From positions 1 to 58,189 of the forward strand of contig JAFGER010000004.1 of NCBI GenBank assembly GCA_016931495.1: 58,189 bases of DNA. Direction: 5' to 3'. The stretch comes from Chlorobiaceae bacterium (lineage in GTDB: Bacteria; Bacteroidota; Chlorobiia; Chlorobiales; Chlorobiaceae). Below, in pieces: positions 10,930 to 21,398 of the stretch. Position 1 is the first letter of the stretch; each line of letters starts with the position of its first letter. The translations under genes were made by a program, and so were the position numbers. A model generated the notes under the pieces. The model searched no databases, was not told the DNA's origin, and worked only from the letters and a program-made list of their open reading frames with translations.

Positions 10930-11856
10930 ATGTCCGCTTCAAGCTCTTCACACCCCTCGGCGTTTCAGGCGTGGATGCTGGCCATCCGGCCGAAAACCCT
11001 TCCGGCGGGCGCCATGCCGGTGGTGATCGGCTCGGCTCTCGCGGCGGCTGACGGCGTGTTCCGCCCGCTTCCGGCGCTCGTGGCGCTCGTTTGCGCCCTC
11101 GGCATCCAGATCGCGACCAACTTCATCAACGAGATTTACGACTTCCGCAAAGGCGCCGACACCAGCGAGCGCCTCGGGCCGACGCGCACCGTGGCCGCTG
11201 GCATCATCACCGAACAGACGATGACGCGCGTCTCCATCACGCTCGGTGTTTCGGTGTTCGTGCTTGGCCTGTACCTTGTCGCCATCGGCGGCTGGCCGAT
11301 CCTGCTGATCGGCGTGCTGTCCCTGCTCTTCGCCTGGGCTTACACTGGCGGGCCGTTTCCCATCGCCTATTCCGGTTTGGGCGACGTGTTCGTCTTCATC
11401 TTTTTCGGCCTCGTGGCGGTCGGCGGCACCTACTACGTGCAGGCGCTTTCGCTGCCGACGGAGGTGCTCGTGGCCGCCGCCGCGCCCGGCGCGTTTTCGG
11501 TCTGCATCCTTCTGGTCAACAACATCCGCGACATCGCCACCGACCGCAAGGTGGGCAAGATGACACTTCCGGCCCGCATTGGCGCTCCGGCGGCCCGCGC
11601 TTTGTACGTCGCGCTCGCCGTACTCGCCTACGCCGTGCCGGTCTGGCTCGTCGTCCGCGCCGGTTATTCGCCGTGGTGCCTGTTGAGCCTCCTGAGCATT
11701 CCGCTCGCCATCGGCATGGTGCGCACGCTCTACGCATCCGAAGGACGGGCGCTCAACGCGGTGCTCGCCGGCACCGGCAAGGTGCTGACCGTGCATGGCG
11801 CGCTCTTTTCCGTCGGGCTTGTCATTCCCAATATCATTTCGATTTTTCGTCCATGA
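10930..11856 (+). CDS. menA: 1,4-dihydroxy-2-naphthoate polyprenyltransferase
   Basis: AIRPKTLPAGAMPVVIG, ATNFINEIYDFRKGADTSERLGPTR, NNIRDIATDRKVGKMTLPARIG. Confidence 0.93.
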   Translation: MSASSSSHPSAFQAWMLAIRPKTLPAGAMPVVIGSALAAADGVFRPLPALVALVCALGIQIATNFINEIYDFRKGADTSERLGPTRTVAAGIITEQTMTRVSITLGVSVFVLGLYLVAIGGWPILLIGVLSLLFAWAYTGGPFPIAYSGLGDVFVFIFFGLVAVGGTYYVQALSLPTEVLVAAAAPGAFSVCILLVNNIRDIATDRKVGKMTLPARIGAPAARALYVALAVLAYAVPVWLVVRAGYSPWCLLSLLSIPLAIGMVRTLYASEGRALNAVLAGTGKVLTVHGALFSVGLVIPNIISIFRP

Positions 11857-12728
11857 ATACCGATCAGGTTCGCATAGCGCTCGTCCAGATGAGCTGCGTT
11901 GAGAATCCGCAGGAAAACCTCAAGAAAGCGCAGGAGGGCATCCGCCAGGCTGCGGCGGGCGGGGCGAATATCGTCTGCCTGCAAGAGCTGTTCACCACGC
12001 TCTACTTCTGCCAGACCGAGGAGTACGAACCGTTCGGTTACGCCGAGCCGATTCCCGGCCCCTCGACCGCTGCGTTGCAGGAGCTGGCCGCCGAACTCGG
12101 CGTGGTGATCGTGGCTTCGCTGTTCGAGATTCGCGCCAAAGGGGTGCACCACAACACGGCGGCGGTGATCGACGCCGACGGCAGCTACCTCGGCAAGTAT
12201 CGCAAGATGCACATCCCGGACGATCCCGGTTTTTACGAGAAGTTCTACTTCATTCCCGGCGACCTCGGCTACAAGGTTTTCCAGACAAAGTTTGGCGCGA
12301 TTGGCGTGCTCATTTGCTGGGATCAGTGGTATCCCGAAGCGGCGCGACTGACGGCCTTGCGCGGCGCGGACATTCTTTTCTATCCCACGGCTATCGGCTG
12401 GGCGAAATCCGAAACTTCGGAGACGGTTCGCTCGAGCCAGCGTCAGGCGTGGAAAACCTCGCATCTCGGTCACGCCGTCGCCAACGGCGTCTTTGTCGCC
12501 GCCGCCAACCGCGCGGGCACGGAGGGGGAGCTGGAGTTCTGGGGCAACAGCTTCGTCTCCGATCCCTTCGGCCAGGTGATCTCGGAGGCCGCGCACAACG
12601 ACGAGGAGATTCTCTACGCCGACTGCGACCTCTCGAAAATCAGCTTTTACCGCTCGCACTGGCCCTTCATGCGCGACCGCCGCATCGACTCCTACGGCGA
12701 CATCACGCGGCGCTGGATCGACGAATAA
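11853..12728 (+). CDS. aguB: N-carbamoylputrescine amidase
   Basis: MNTDQVRIALVQMSC, CLQELF, KYRKMHIPDDPGFYEKFYFIPGD, ICWDQWYPEAARLTAL; ATGA overlap with the menA stop. Confidence 0.95.
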   Translation: MNTDQVRIALVQMSCVENPQENLKKAQEGIRQAAAGGANIVCLQELFTTLYFCQTEEYEPFGYAEPIPGPSTAALQELAAELGVVIVASLFEIRAKGVHHNTAAVIDADGSYLGKYRKMHIPDDPGFYEKFYFIPGDLGYKVFQTKFGAIGVLICWDQWYPEAARLTALRGADILFYPTAIGWAKSETSETVRSSQRQAWKTSHLGHAVANGVFVAAANRAGTEGELEFWGNSFVSDPFGQVISEAAHNDEEILYADCDLSKISFYRSHWPFMRDRRIDSYGDITRRWIDE

Positions 12729-12734
12729 ACCGTT

Positions 12735-13982
12735 ATGATGATGAACCTGTTCGGCCAAATCATTCTCTTTACGCTTGTCGGCACCTGGCTCATCAAACTT
12801 GCCGCCGATCTGCTCAACCTCCGCGCCGCCTCGCCGACGCTTCCCGATGCATTTCGCGACGTGTACGATCCGGCGGACTATCGCCGCTCGCAGGAGTATC
12901 TCCGCGCCAACACCATTTTTTCGCTGATCAGCTCGACCTTCGATCTCGCCCTGCTGCTTGTCTTCTGGTTCGCCGGAGGTTTCAACGCGCTCGATCAACT
13001 CATTCGCGCGTTGGGCTTCAATCCTGTCGTCAACGGCGTGCTCTACATCGGCGCGCTGCTTTTGCTTCAGAGCGTTGCCGGTCTGCCCTTCAGCATCTGG
13101 CACACCTTCGTGCTCGAAGAGAAGTTCGGCTTCAACAAGACCACGCCGAAGGTGTTCGCGGCCGATCTCGTCAAGACGCTGTTGCTCACCGTGCTGATCG
13201 GCACGCCGGTACTGGCGGCGATTCTCTGGTTTTTCCAGAGCGCCGGGCCGCTCGGCTGGCTCTGGGCGTGGGGTGGCGTGACGGCCTTCAGCCTGATTCT
13301 GCAATACGTCGCGCCGACCTGGATCATGCCGATGTTCAACAAGTTCGAGCCGCTCGAAGATGGCGAGCTGCGCCGCTCGATCATGAACTACGCCGCCGAG
13401 GTGCACTTTCCGCTCACCGGGATTTACGTCATGGACGGCTCCAAACGCTCGGCGAAAGGCAACGCTTTCTTCACCGGCTTCGGCAAGAACAAGCGCATCG
13501 CGCTCTTCGACACGCTCATCAAGAACCACTCGACCGGCGAACTGGTTGCCGTGCTCGCGCACGAAATCGGCCACTTCAAGAAGAAGCACATCCTCATGTC
13601 GATGGTGCTGAGTATGCTCAATCTCGGCGTAGTTTTCTACCTGCTCTCGCTCTTCATGAACAACCGGATGCTCTTCGACGCCTTCGCCATGCAGCAGACC
13701 TCGGTCTATGCGAGCCTGCTCTTCTTCATGCTGCTCTACAATCCGGTGGAGTTCATCATTTCGATTCTGATGCAGATGCTTTCGCGCCACAACGAATTCG
13801 AGGCCGACAACTACGCCGTTACGACCTATCGGAATGGCGCTCTGCTCGCCGACGCGCTCAAGAAGCTTTCGCGGCAGAACCTCTCGAACCTGACGCCGCA
13901 CCCGTTCAACGTGTTCCTGAACTACTCCCATCCGCCGGTGTTGCAGCGCGTCGAGAGGATCGAAGCGGCGGCCCGGCACTGA
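12735..13982 (+). CDS. M48 family metallopeptidase (Ste24/CAAX prenyl protease-like)
   Basis: HEIGHFKKKHI zinc motif; multiple TM segments; MDGSKRSAKGNAFFTGFGKNKRIALFDTLI. Confidence 0.92.
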   Translation: MMMNLFGQIILFTLVGTWLIKLAADLLNLRAASPTLPDAFRDVYDPADYRRSQEYLRANTIFSLISSTFDLALLLVFWFAGGFNALDQLIRALGFNPVVNGVLYIGALLLLQSVAGLPFSIWHTFVLEEKFGFNKTTPKVFAADLVKTLLLTVLIGTPVLAAILWFFQSAGPLGWLWAWGGVTAFSLILQYVAPTWIMPMFNKFEPLEDGELRRSIMNYAAEVHFPLTGIYVMDGSKRSAKGNAFFTGFGKNKRIALFDTLIKNHSTGELVAVLAHEIGHFKKKHILMSMVLSMLNLGVVFYLLSLFMNNRMLFDAFAMQQTSVYASLLFFMLLYNPVEFIISILMQMLSRHNEFEADNYAVTTYRNGALLADALKKLSRQNLSNLTPHPFNVFLNYSHPPVLQRVERIEAAARH

Positions 13983-14013
13983 ACCTCCAACCCTTTCCAG
14001 TCACAACGCACCG

Positions 14014-15063
14014 ATGACCGAACCGACCTACTTCATGCCGCCCGAGTGGGCGCCGCACGCCTCGACCTGGCTTTCGTGGCCGCACAAACTCGAATCGTGG
14101 CCCGGCAAGTTCGAGCCTGTTCCGGCAGTCTTTGCCGAACTCGCGTATCAACTCAGTCGCTCCGAGACGGTCAACATCAACGTGCTCGACGACGCGATGG
14201 AGGCGCAGGCCCGCGTGTTGTTAAGTGAGCGCGACCCCGAGGGGAAATACGCCGAGCGTATCATCTTCCACCGGATTCCGACCAACGACGCCTGGTGCCG
14301 CGACCACGGCCCGAACTACGTCATCCGCACGCAGGATGGCAAGCGTGATAAAGTCATCATGAACTGGGAGTACAACGCCTGGGGCGGCAAATACGAGCCG
14401 TACGACGACGACAACGCCGTACCCGAGCGCGTCGCGAAGATTCAGGGGCTGCCGATGGTTTCGACCGGCATGGTGCTCGAAGGGGGCGCGATCGACGTCA
14501 ACGGCGCGGGTCTCTTGCTCACCACCACCGCCTGCCTGCTCAATCCGAACCGCAACCCCTCGATGAGCCAGGATGAGATCGAAGCGCAGCTCAGGCGCTA
14601 TCTCGGCATCCAAAAGGTGCTCTGGCTCGGCGACGGCATCGCGGGCGACGACACCGACGGCCACGTCGATGACATGGCTCGCTTCGTCAACGAGAACACC
14701 GTGGTGATCACCGTCGAGGATGATCCCGAAGACGAGAACTACCAGATTCTTCAGGAGAACTACGAACTCCTCAAAACCATGACCGGCCTTGACGGCCAGC
14801 CGCTGAACGTCGTCAAACTTCCCATGCCCGAGCCGGTGTACTACGACGGCGAACGCCTCCCCGCCAGCTACGCCAACTTCTACATCGCCAACACGGTAGT
14901 CCTCGTACCGACGTATCGCTGCTCACGCGATCAGGAGGCAATCGACATCCTGCAACAATGCTTCCCCGGCAGGGAAGTGGTCGGTATCGACTGCAGCGAC
15001 CTCATCTGGGGTCTCGGCGCGATTCACTGCGTCACGCACGAAGAGCCGGCGATTGAAGGTTGA
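14014..15063 (+). CDS. aguA: agmatine deiminase
   Basis: MPPEWAPHASTWLSWPHK, WCRDHGPNYV, EGGAIDVNG, DGHVDDMARF, IHCVTHEEPA. Confidence 0.95.
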   Translation: MTEPTYFMPPEWAPHASTWLSWPHKLESWPGKFEPVPAVFAELAYQLSRSETVNINVLDDAMEAQARVLLSERDPEGKYAERIIFHRIPTNDAWCRDHGPNYVIRTQDGKRDKVIMNWEYNAWGGKYEPYDDDNAVPERVAKIQGLPMVSTGMVLEGGAIDVNGAGLLLTTTACLLNPNRNPSMSQDEIEAQLRRYLGIQKVLWLGDGIAGDDTDGHVDDMARFVNENTVVITVEDDPEDENYQILQENYELLKTMTGLDGQPLNVVKLPMPEPVYYDGERLPASYANFYIANTVVLVPTYRCSRDQEAIDILQQCFPGREVVGIDCSDLIWGLGAIHCVTHEEPAIEG

Positions 15064-15078
15064 CAAACCCGCCGTCTG

Positions 15079-15166
15079 TGTCATTCTGAGCGAAGCGATG
15101 AATCAGGAGCATCTTTTTTATATGAAGCTGGATTCTTCACTCCGCTATGCTCCTTTCGGAATGACA
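15079..15166. repeat. dispersed inverted repeat (TGTCATTCTGAGCGAAGCG...TCGGAATGACA)
   Basis: Imperfect inverted repeat downstream of aguA; partial relative near 48530-48575. Confidence 0.65.
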
Positions 15167-15219
15167 GACTTTTCTTCTGGATTTTTTGTGCCGATGATGA
15201 TTTTGCCATGAGTCGGCAG

Positions 15220-15252
15220 AAAAAAAGCGACCCTTCACAGGTCGCTTTTTTA
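15220..15252 (+). terminator. rho-independent terminator
   Basis: AAAAAAGCGACC-cttcaca-GGTCGCTTTTTT. Confidence 0.85.
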
Positions 15253-15482
15253 TTTCACAGTATCGTGAACTGATGCCGTTCTTTTCTCTTTATCTGGTGA
15301 ACTATTTGTTGTTTGTATTAGGTTTAGGTTGCTGAAAATTCGGATTAATATCTTTTTGATTTAAATATATAAGGTTAATTGGCTGTTATTCCTTTCTTGC
15401 GTTGCTCAGAGATAAGGCAGTCTGTATCGGATTCAGTAGCGTGGCGTACTATTTATCAACAGTAAATTTAGGGAGAAACTCC

Positions 15483-15677
15483 ATGTCAGAAGAGGTCAAA
15501 GAATTGAACAAAGAGCTTGCCAGGCGTAAACGTGCGGCAATCGACATAGCATCGCAGATCCATGATATTGTCGAAGATACGCTCTGGACAGACTACGAGA
15601 AGATGCCCGGGCTTTCCGAAAAGCTGGTGGCCGCCGTGCAGGGTGCTAACCGGTTCAAGGCAGAAAACGGCCTTTAA
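15483..15677 (+). CDS. small Rop-like protein (PF05082-like, CCE_0567 type)
   Basis: MSEEVKELNKELARRKRAAIDIASQIHDIVEDTLWTDYEKMPGLSEKLVAAVQGANRFKAENGL; coiled-coil hairpin pattern with LHDL/AEDLP-like centre. Confidence 0.55.
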   Translation: MSEEVKELNKELARRKRAAIDIASQIHDIVEDTLWTDYEKMPGLSEKLVAAVQGANRFKAENGL

Positions 15678-15799
15678 CCAAATCCCTGCACTGCCAATGA
15701 TTCTGGATGGCCATGTGAATTGGTAGGTATATTGATAAGTGCGCCATCGATGAGATCGAGGGATTAGCCAAAATGCTTCACCATCCATTATTACTTCGG

Positions 15800-16050
15800 C
15801 AACAATAAAACGCATTCATCCCTAAAAGAAGATATAGGGCTAAAGCCCTGATTTATTTTGTGTTATCCATAAACCCCGGACTGAAGTCCGGGGCAATTGT
15901 TTGTCCATTTTAATGGCCGAATGAATAACAGCGTTATCGCTTCAGCGACAATAAATCGCAAATGACACGGCAAAAAGAGGTTGGGCTAAAGTCCCGAACG
16001 AAAGTCCGGGGCCGTGGTCAAGAGTTTTAATCGCCGGAACAATAAAACAG
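15800..16050. repeat. two adjacent copies of a dispersed palindromic repeat (GGGCTAAAGCCC + CCCCGGACTnnAGTCCGGGG)
   Basis: Copies at ~15826-15930 and ~15985-16050; inverted homolog at ~36775-36915. Confidence 0.8.
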
Positions 16051-16088
16051 CAAGAGGCTGTCACGATGTGCGTTTCGTGACAGCCTCT
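16050..16088 (-). terminator. putative terminator of mdh
   Basis: GAGGCTGTCACGA...TCGTGACAGCCTC perfect stem just downstream of mdh. Confidence 0.65.
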
Positions 16089-16135
16089 TCTCATTGTATC
16101 TGTTTGTCGGCAGTGCGCCGGGCGATGAACTGCTC

Positions 16136-17137
<1,002 letters not shown>

Positions 17138-17424
17138 CTAAATCGAGCGATCAGTCGCAACTGCGGTCAGCGTCGGAACCTGACCTTGCTCTTGCCGGAG
17201 AAACCTCCAAAAAGTCACGCAAATGTCCCGGTCGCTTCCGTTCGTCACGGGAAGCGCGGGGAGAAACGCTCGAATTGGAGGGGCGACAGAAAAGCTGTCC
17301 CGTTCAGCTCCGTAGTTGCGTTTCAGTCGGCGATGTTGAGAGGCGCTCCAAGGAAGAGCAAAAGCACCTTGAGAATGGCGTTGTTCCGGTAAGCCGGAAG
17401 CATGAATCTTGATTCAAGGTGCAC

Positions 17425-17470
17425 ATAAAAAAAGCAAGCCGTCAATGCTGGTGAGCCGGCTTGCTTTTAA
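17425..17470 (-). terminator. terminator downstream of rpmA
   Basis: TAAAAGCAAGCCGGC...GACGGCTTGCTTTTTTTA on the minus strand. Confidence 0.85.
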
Positions 17471-17500
17471 TATAAGCGTAATGCATCTCCGCCCAAAAAA

Positions 17501-17755
17501 TCAGGAGGGGATGATATCGACCTGTTTTTTGTTGTTGCGGCCGTTCCTGAAATGAACGGTTCCATCGACGAGGGCGAAAATGGTGTGATCCCTGCCGAGG
17601 CCAGCGTTTTCGCCCGGCTTGATGGCCGTGCCGCGCTGACGGAGAATGATGGTGCCTGCGTTGACCACAGAGCCGCCGGCGGCTTTCACGCCGAGGTATT
17701 TCGGATTGCTGTCGCGGCCGTTCTTGGTCGATCCGCCGCCTTTTTTATGTGCCAT
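17501..17755 (-). CDS. rpmA: 50S ribosomal protein L27
   Basis: [28 protein letters not shown]. Confidence 0.97.
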   Translation of the reverse strand: MAHKKGGGSTKNGRDSNPKYLGVKAAGGSVVNAGTIILRQRGTAIKPGENAGLGRDHTIFALVDGTVHFRNGRNNKKQVDIIPS

Positions 17756-17791
17756 GAGACAAAAAAATTAGTGTTATCAATTTCTGTTCGT

Positions 17792-18082
17792 TCAGATCGA
17801 CAGCACTTCGACCTGGGTCATGTGCTGGCGGTGTCCGTTGCGTTTCTGGAAACGCTTGCGGCGTTTTTTCCTGAACACGACGATGGTTTCGTCTCTGACG
17901 TGGTCAAGCACTTTGACCTTGGCGGTGCCTTCGTTCAGAGCTGAATCTGCCTGACCGACCTTCATAAGACTTTTCACTTCAATAACATCGCCGGTTGCGG
18001 CCTTCTGTTTGGGGACAAAAATCCTGTCACCCTCTTGTACCAAAAACTGTTTATCTGAAATCTCGATCAGCGCCTGCATCAT
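17792..18082 (-). CDS. rplU: 50S ribosomal protein L21
   Basis: ALIEISDKQFLVQEGDRIFV...VFRKKRRKRFQKRNGHRQHMTQVEV. Confidence 0.96.
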   Translation of the reverse strand: MMQALIEISDKQFLVQEGDRIFVPKQKAATGDVIEVKSLMKVGQADSALNEGTAKVKVLDHVRDETIVVFRKKRRKRFQKRNGHRQHMTQVEVLSI

Positions 18083-18168
18083 TGTAATGGTTTGGTGATA
18101 AAGAGCATGAATATACGAGAAAGAAACCGTTTTTCAAACCATTGCCCCGTTCATTTCGTAATTGTAGT

Positions 18169-18606
18169 TCACCGCAGAAAGAAGGTGACGATGAGGATGA
18201 TGCCGAACATGCTGAACGAGATGGTGAACAGCCGGTACCATGCCGTGTATCGGGATGGTTCACAAGGGTAGGCGATGGGCTGTATCGCCTTGATGATATA
18301 GCCTATCGTGAGGGCGATCTGCGCGAGCACCAGGCCGATCTTGGCGAAGACCCACGGCGTCCAGCCTGCGTGGAAGTGCGCCAGCAAAAGGCCGGAGAGT
18401 ATGACCAGAATGACGGCCGCGTCGGCCACTTTCGTTTCGAGCTTGATGAAGCGGCGCAGCAGCAGCGAGTACTCCTCCGCCTGCTTTTTCTCGCCGGTCA
18501 GGCCGGGTTGGAGCGTCTTGAGCAGGAAGAGGGACGCGAAAATCGTGCCGAACCAGGCGGCGAAGCCGGTGATATGCGCGACTCGCAGAAGAGCGTGAAA
18601 GTCCAT
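18169..18606 (-). CDS. four-TM conserved membrane protein (CopD/DUF2269-like)
   Basis: 145 aa, HITGFAAWFGTIFASLFLL and further TM helices. Confidence 0.6.
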   Translation of the reverse strand: MDFHALLRVAHITGFAAWFGTIFASLFLLKTLQPGLTGEKKQAEEYSLLLRRFIKLETKVADAAVILVILSGLLLAHFHAGWTPWVFAKIGLVLAQIALTIGYIIKAIQPIAYPCEPSRYTAWYRLFTISFSMFGIILIVTFFLR

Positions 18607-18760
18607 GGACGGTAGTGTAGGTTGTCAAAGCCGGTTGTGTTTCAAAATATCAACCGGGATTCAGCTTTTCAAGCTCTCTTGCGGTGTTGTATATTTGGGG
18701 CCGCTGCTTTAGTTTGGTTCTCCTTTCGATACTCGACTAATTTCATCCCGCGATTTCACC

Positions 18761-21394
18761 ATGGCAAAAAGCGCTCAGGCTCGCAAAAAAGAACCGACTC
18801 CGATGATGCGCCAGTATCTTGAAGTCAAGGAGCGTTATCCCGAGTATGTGCTGCTGTTCCGCGTGGGCGATTTCTACGAAACTTTTCTTGACGATGCCGT
18901 TACGGTCTCTTCGGCGTTGAACATCGTGCTGACGAAACGCTCGAACGGCAGCGCTGGCGAGATTCCGCTGGCCGGATTTCCGCATCACGCCAGCGAGGGG
19001 TACATCGCCAAGCTGGTGACGAAGGGGTTCAAGGTGGCTGTGTGCGATCAGGTCGAAGATCCGGCGCTGGCCAAGGGGATCGTCAAGCGCGAGATCACCG
19101 ACATCGTCACGCCGGGCATCACCTACAGCGACAAGATTCTCGACGACCGCCACAACAACTATCTTTGCGCCATCGCGCCGTTCAAGCGCGGGCGCGAACA
19201 TCTGGCTGGCGTGGCGTTCGTGGATGTGACCACCGCCGAGTTTCGCATGACTGAGCTGCCGGCGGCCGGGCTGAAGGATTTCCTGCAATCGCTTCATCCT
19301 TCTGAAATCCTCGTCTCCTCACGCGACAAGGAGCTGCGCGACAGCTTGGCCAAGAGCCTGAACACGATTTTCACGGTGCTCGACGAGTGGATGTTCACCG
19401 CCGAGCAGGCGTCGCACGTCCTGGAAAATCATTTTAAAACGCACTCGCTGAAAGGGTTTGGCATCGAAGGGTACGATGGCGGACGGATCGCGGCGGGCGC
19501 TATTCTGCAATATCTCGAAGAGGCGAAGCAGGGGAGTCTGAAGTATCTCGTTCGGATCGGTCTGGTCGAGAGCGCGGAGACCATGACGCTCGACATCCAG
19601 ACGCGCCGGAACCTCGAAATCATCTCGTCGATGCAGGACGGAACGCTGAACGGCAGCCTGCTCGAAGTGATCGACCGCACGAAGAATCCGATGGGCGCGC
19701 GGCTGTTGCGGCGCTGGCTGCTCCATCCGCTAAAAAAGCTGGCGCCGGTGGTGCGGCGGCACGACGCGGTCGGGGAGCTGCTCGATACGCCGGAGGTGCG
19801 CGAACAGTCACGTCAGTTGCTCGGCGGGATCATTGATCTGGAGCGCGCGCTGGCGCGTATCGCCACGTCGCGAGCGATGCCGCGTGAGGTGCGTCTGCTC
19901 GGTTCGTCGCTCACTCATATCCCGTCGATCAAGGAGATGCTGGTGTCGAGCAAGGCGCAGCGGTTGCGGCATCTCTGCGACCGGCTCGACCCGCTGCCGG
20001 AGCTGGCCGACACCATCGAGCGCGCGCTCGATCCCGAGGCGGCGGGGACGCTCCGCGATGGCGGTTACATCCGCGCCGGGTACCACGAGGAGCTGGACGA
20101 GCTGCGGGCGATCTCGTCCGGAGCGCGTGACCGGCTGCTCGAAATCCAGCAGGAGGAGCGGAGCAAGACTTCGATTTCGACCCTGAAGGTGCAGTACAAC
20201 AAGGTGTTCGGCTACTACATCGAGGTGAGCCGCGCCAACAGCGATAAGGTGCCTGATTACTACGAAAAGAAGCAGACGCTGGTCAACGCCGAGCGCTACA
20301 CGATTCCGGCGCTCAAGGAGTACGAGGAGAAGATTCTGACCGCCGAGGAGAAGAGTCAGTTGCTCGAACACCGGCTGTTCCAGGAGCTGTGCGCCGCCAT
20401 CGCGGAACAGGCCGCGTCGATCCAGAAAACCGCCGCCGCGCTGGCCGAGCTGGACTGTCTCGCATCGTTCGCCAGTTGCGCCGACGAGTACCGCTACTGC
20501 CGTCCGGCGATGAACGAGGGTACGGAGCTGTCGATCACCGGCGGACGCCATCCGGTGCTCGAACGCATTCTCGGCGCGGACGAACCATATGTCGCCAACG
20601 ACTGCCGTGTCGGTTCCGAGCAGCAGTTGCTCATCATCACCGGTCCGAACATGGCCGGTAAAAGCTCCTATTTGCGGCAGGCGGGCCTCGTCGTGTTGCT
20701 GGCGCAGGTGGGCTGCTTCGTGCCTGCTGAGTCTGCCGAGATCGGCCTTGTTGACCGGATTTTCACCCGCGTCGGCGCATCGGACAACCTCACCTCTGGC
20801 GAGAGTACTTTCCTCGTCGAGATGAACGAGGCGGCGAGCATCCTCAACAACGCCACCGAGCGCAGCCTGCTCCTGCTCGACGAGATCGGGCGCGGTACCA
20901 GCACCTTCGACGGCATGTCGATCGCCTGGTCGATGTGCGAGTTCATCCACGACCAGCTCCGCGCCCGCACGCTCTTCGCCACGCACTACCACGAGCTGGC
21001 CGAGCTGGAGAGTCGCTTCGAGCGCATCGTTAACTTCAACGCCACGGTGGTTGAGACCGCCGACACGGTGATCTTTCTGCGCAAGATCGTGCGCGGCGCG
21101 TCGGACAACAGCTACGGCATCGAGGTGGCGAAAATGGCCGGAATGCCGCCGGAGGTGATCGAGCGGGCGAGGGAGATTCTGGCCGGAATGGAGAGGCGCG
21201 AGGTCGAGGTGCCGACGCAGCGCCAGGCTGTGCCGCTCAGGGTTGAGTCGCGCCAGATTTCGCTCTTCGAGGAGGAGGAGAGCCGCCTTCGCAAGGCACT
21301 CGCCGGTATCGACATCAACCGCCTGACGCCGCTTGACGCCATGATGGAGCTGAAGCGCTTGCAGGAGATTGCTCTTGGCAAATCGAAGGCCTGA
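18761..21394 (+). CDS. mutS: DNA mismatch repair protein MutS
   Basis: [72 protein letters not shown]. Confidence 0.98.
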   Translation: MAKSAQARKKEPTPMMRQYLEVKERYPEYVLLFRVGDFYETFLDDAVTVSSALNIVLTKRSNGSAGEIPLAGFPHHASEGYIAKLVTKGFKVAVCDQVEDPALAKGIVKREITDIVTPGITYSDKILDDRHNNYLCAIAPFKRGREHLAGVAFVDVTTAEFRMTELPAAGLKDFLQSLHPSEILVSSRDKELRDSLAKSLNTIFTVLDEWMFTAEQASHVLENHFKTHSLKGFGIEGYDGGRIAAGAILQYLEEAKQGSLKYLVRIGLVESAETMTLDIQTRRNLEIISSMQDGTLNGSLLEVIDRTKNPMGARLLRRWLLHPLKKLAPVVRRHDAVGELLDTPEVREQSRQLLGGIIDLERALARIATSRAMPREVRLLGSSLTHIPSIKEMLVSSKAQRLRHLCDRLDPLPELADTIERALDPEAAGTLRDGGYIRAGYHEELDELRAISSGARDRLLEIQQEERSKTSISTLKVQYNKVFGYYIEVSRANSDKVPDYYEKKQTLVNAERYTIPALKEYEEKILTAEEKSQLLEHRLFQELCAAIAEQAASIQKTAAALAELDCLASFASCADEYRYCRPAMNEGTELSITGGRHPVLERILGADEPYVANDCRVGSEQQLLIITGPNMAGKSSYLRQAGLVVLLAQVGCFVPAESAEIGLVDRIFTRVGASDNLTSGESTFLVEMNEAASILNNATERSLLLLDEIGRGTSTFDGMSIAWSMCEFIHDQLRARTLFATHYHELAELESRFERIVNFNATVVETADTVIFLRKIVRGASDNSYGIEVAKMAGMPPEVIERAREILAGMERREVEVPTQRQAVPLRVESRQISLFEEEESRLRKALAGIDINRLTPLDAMMELKRLQEIALGKSKA

Positions 21395-21398
21395 ACTC

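Noticed and set aside
11730-13979. 749-aa minus-strand ORF
   Set aside because: Antisense to aguB and the Ste24-like gene; low-complexity composition and no domain pattern.
12314-14017. 567-aa plus-strand ORF overlapping aguB, Ste24 gene and aguA start
   Set aside because: Same strand but wrong frame; Arg/His-rich frame-shifted reading of clear genes.
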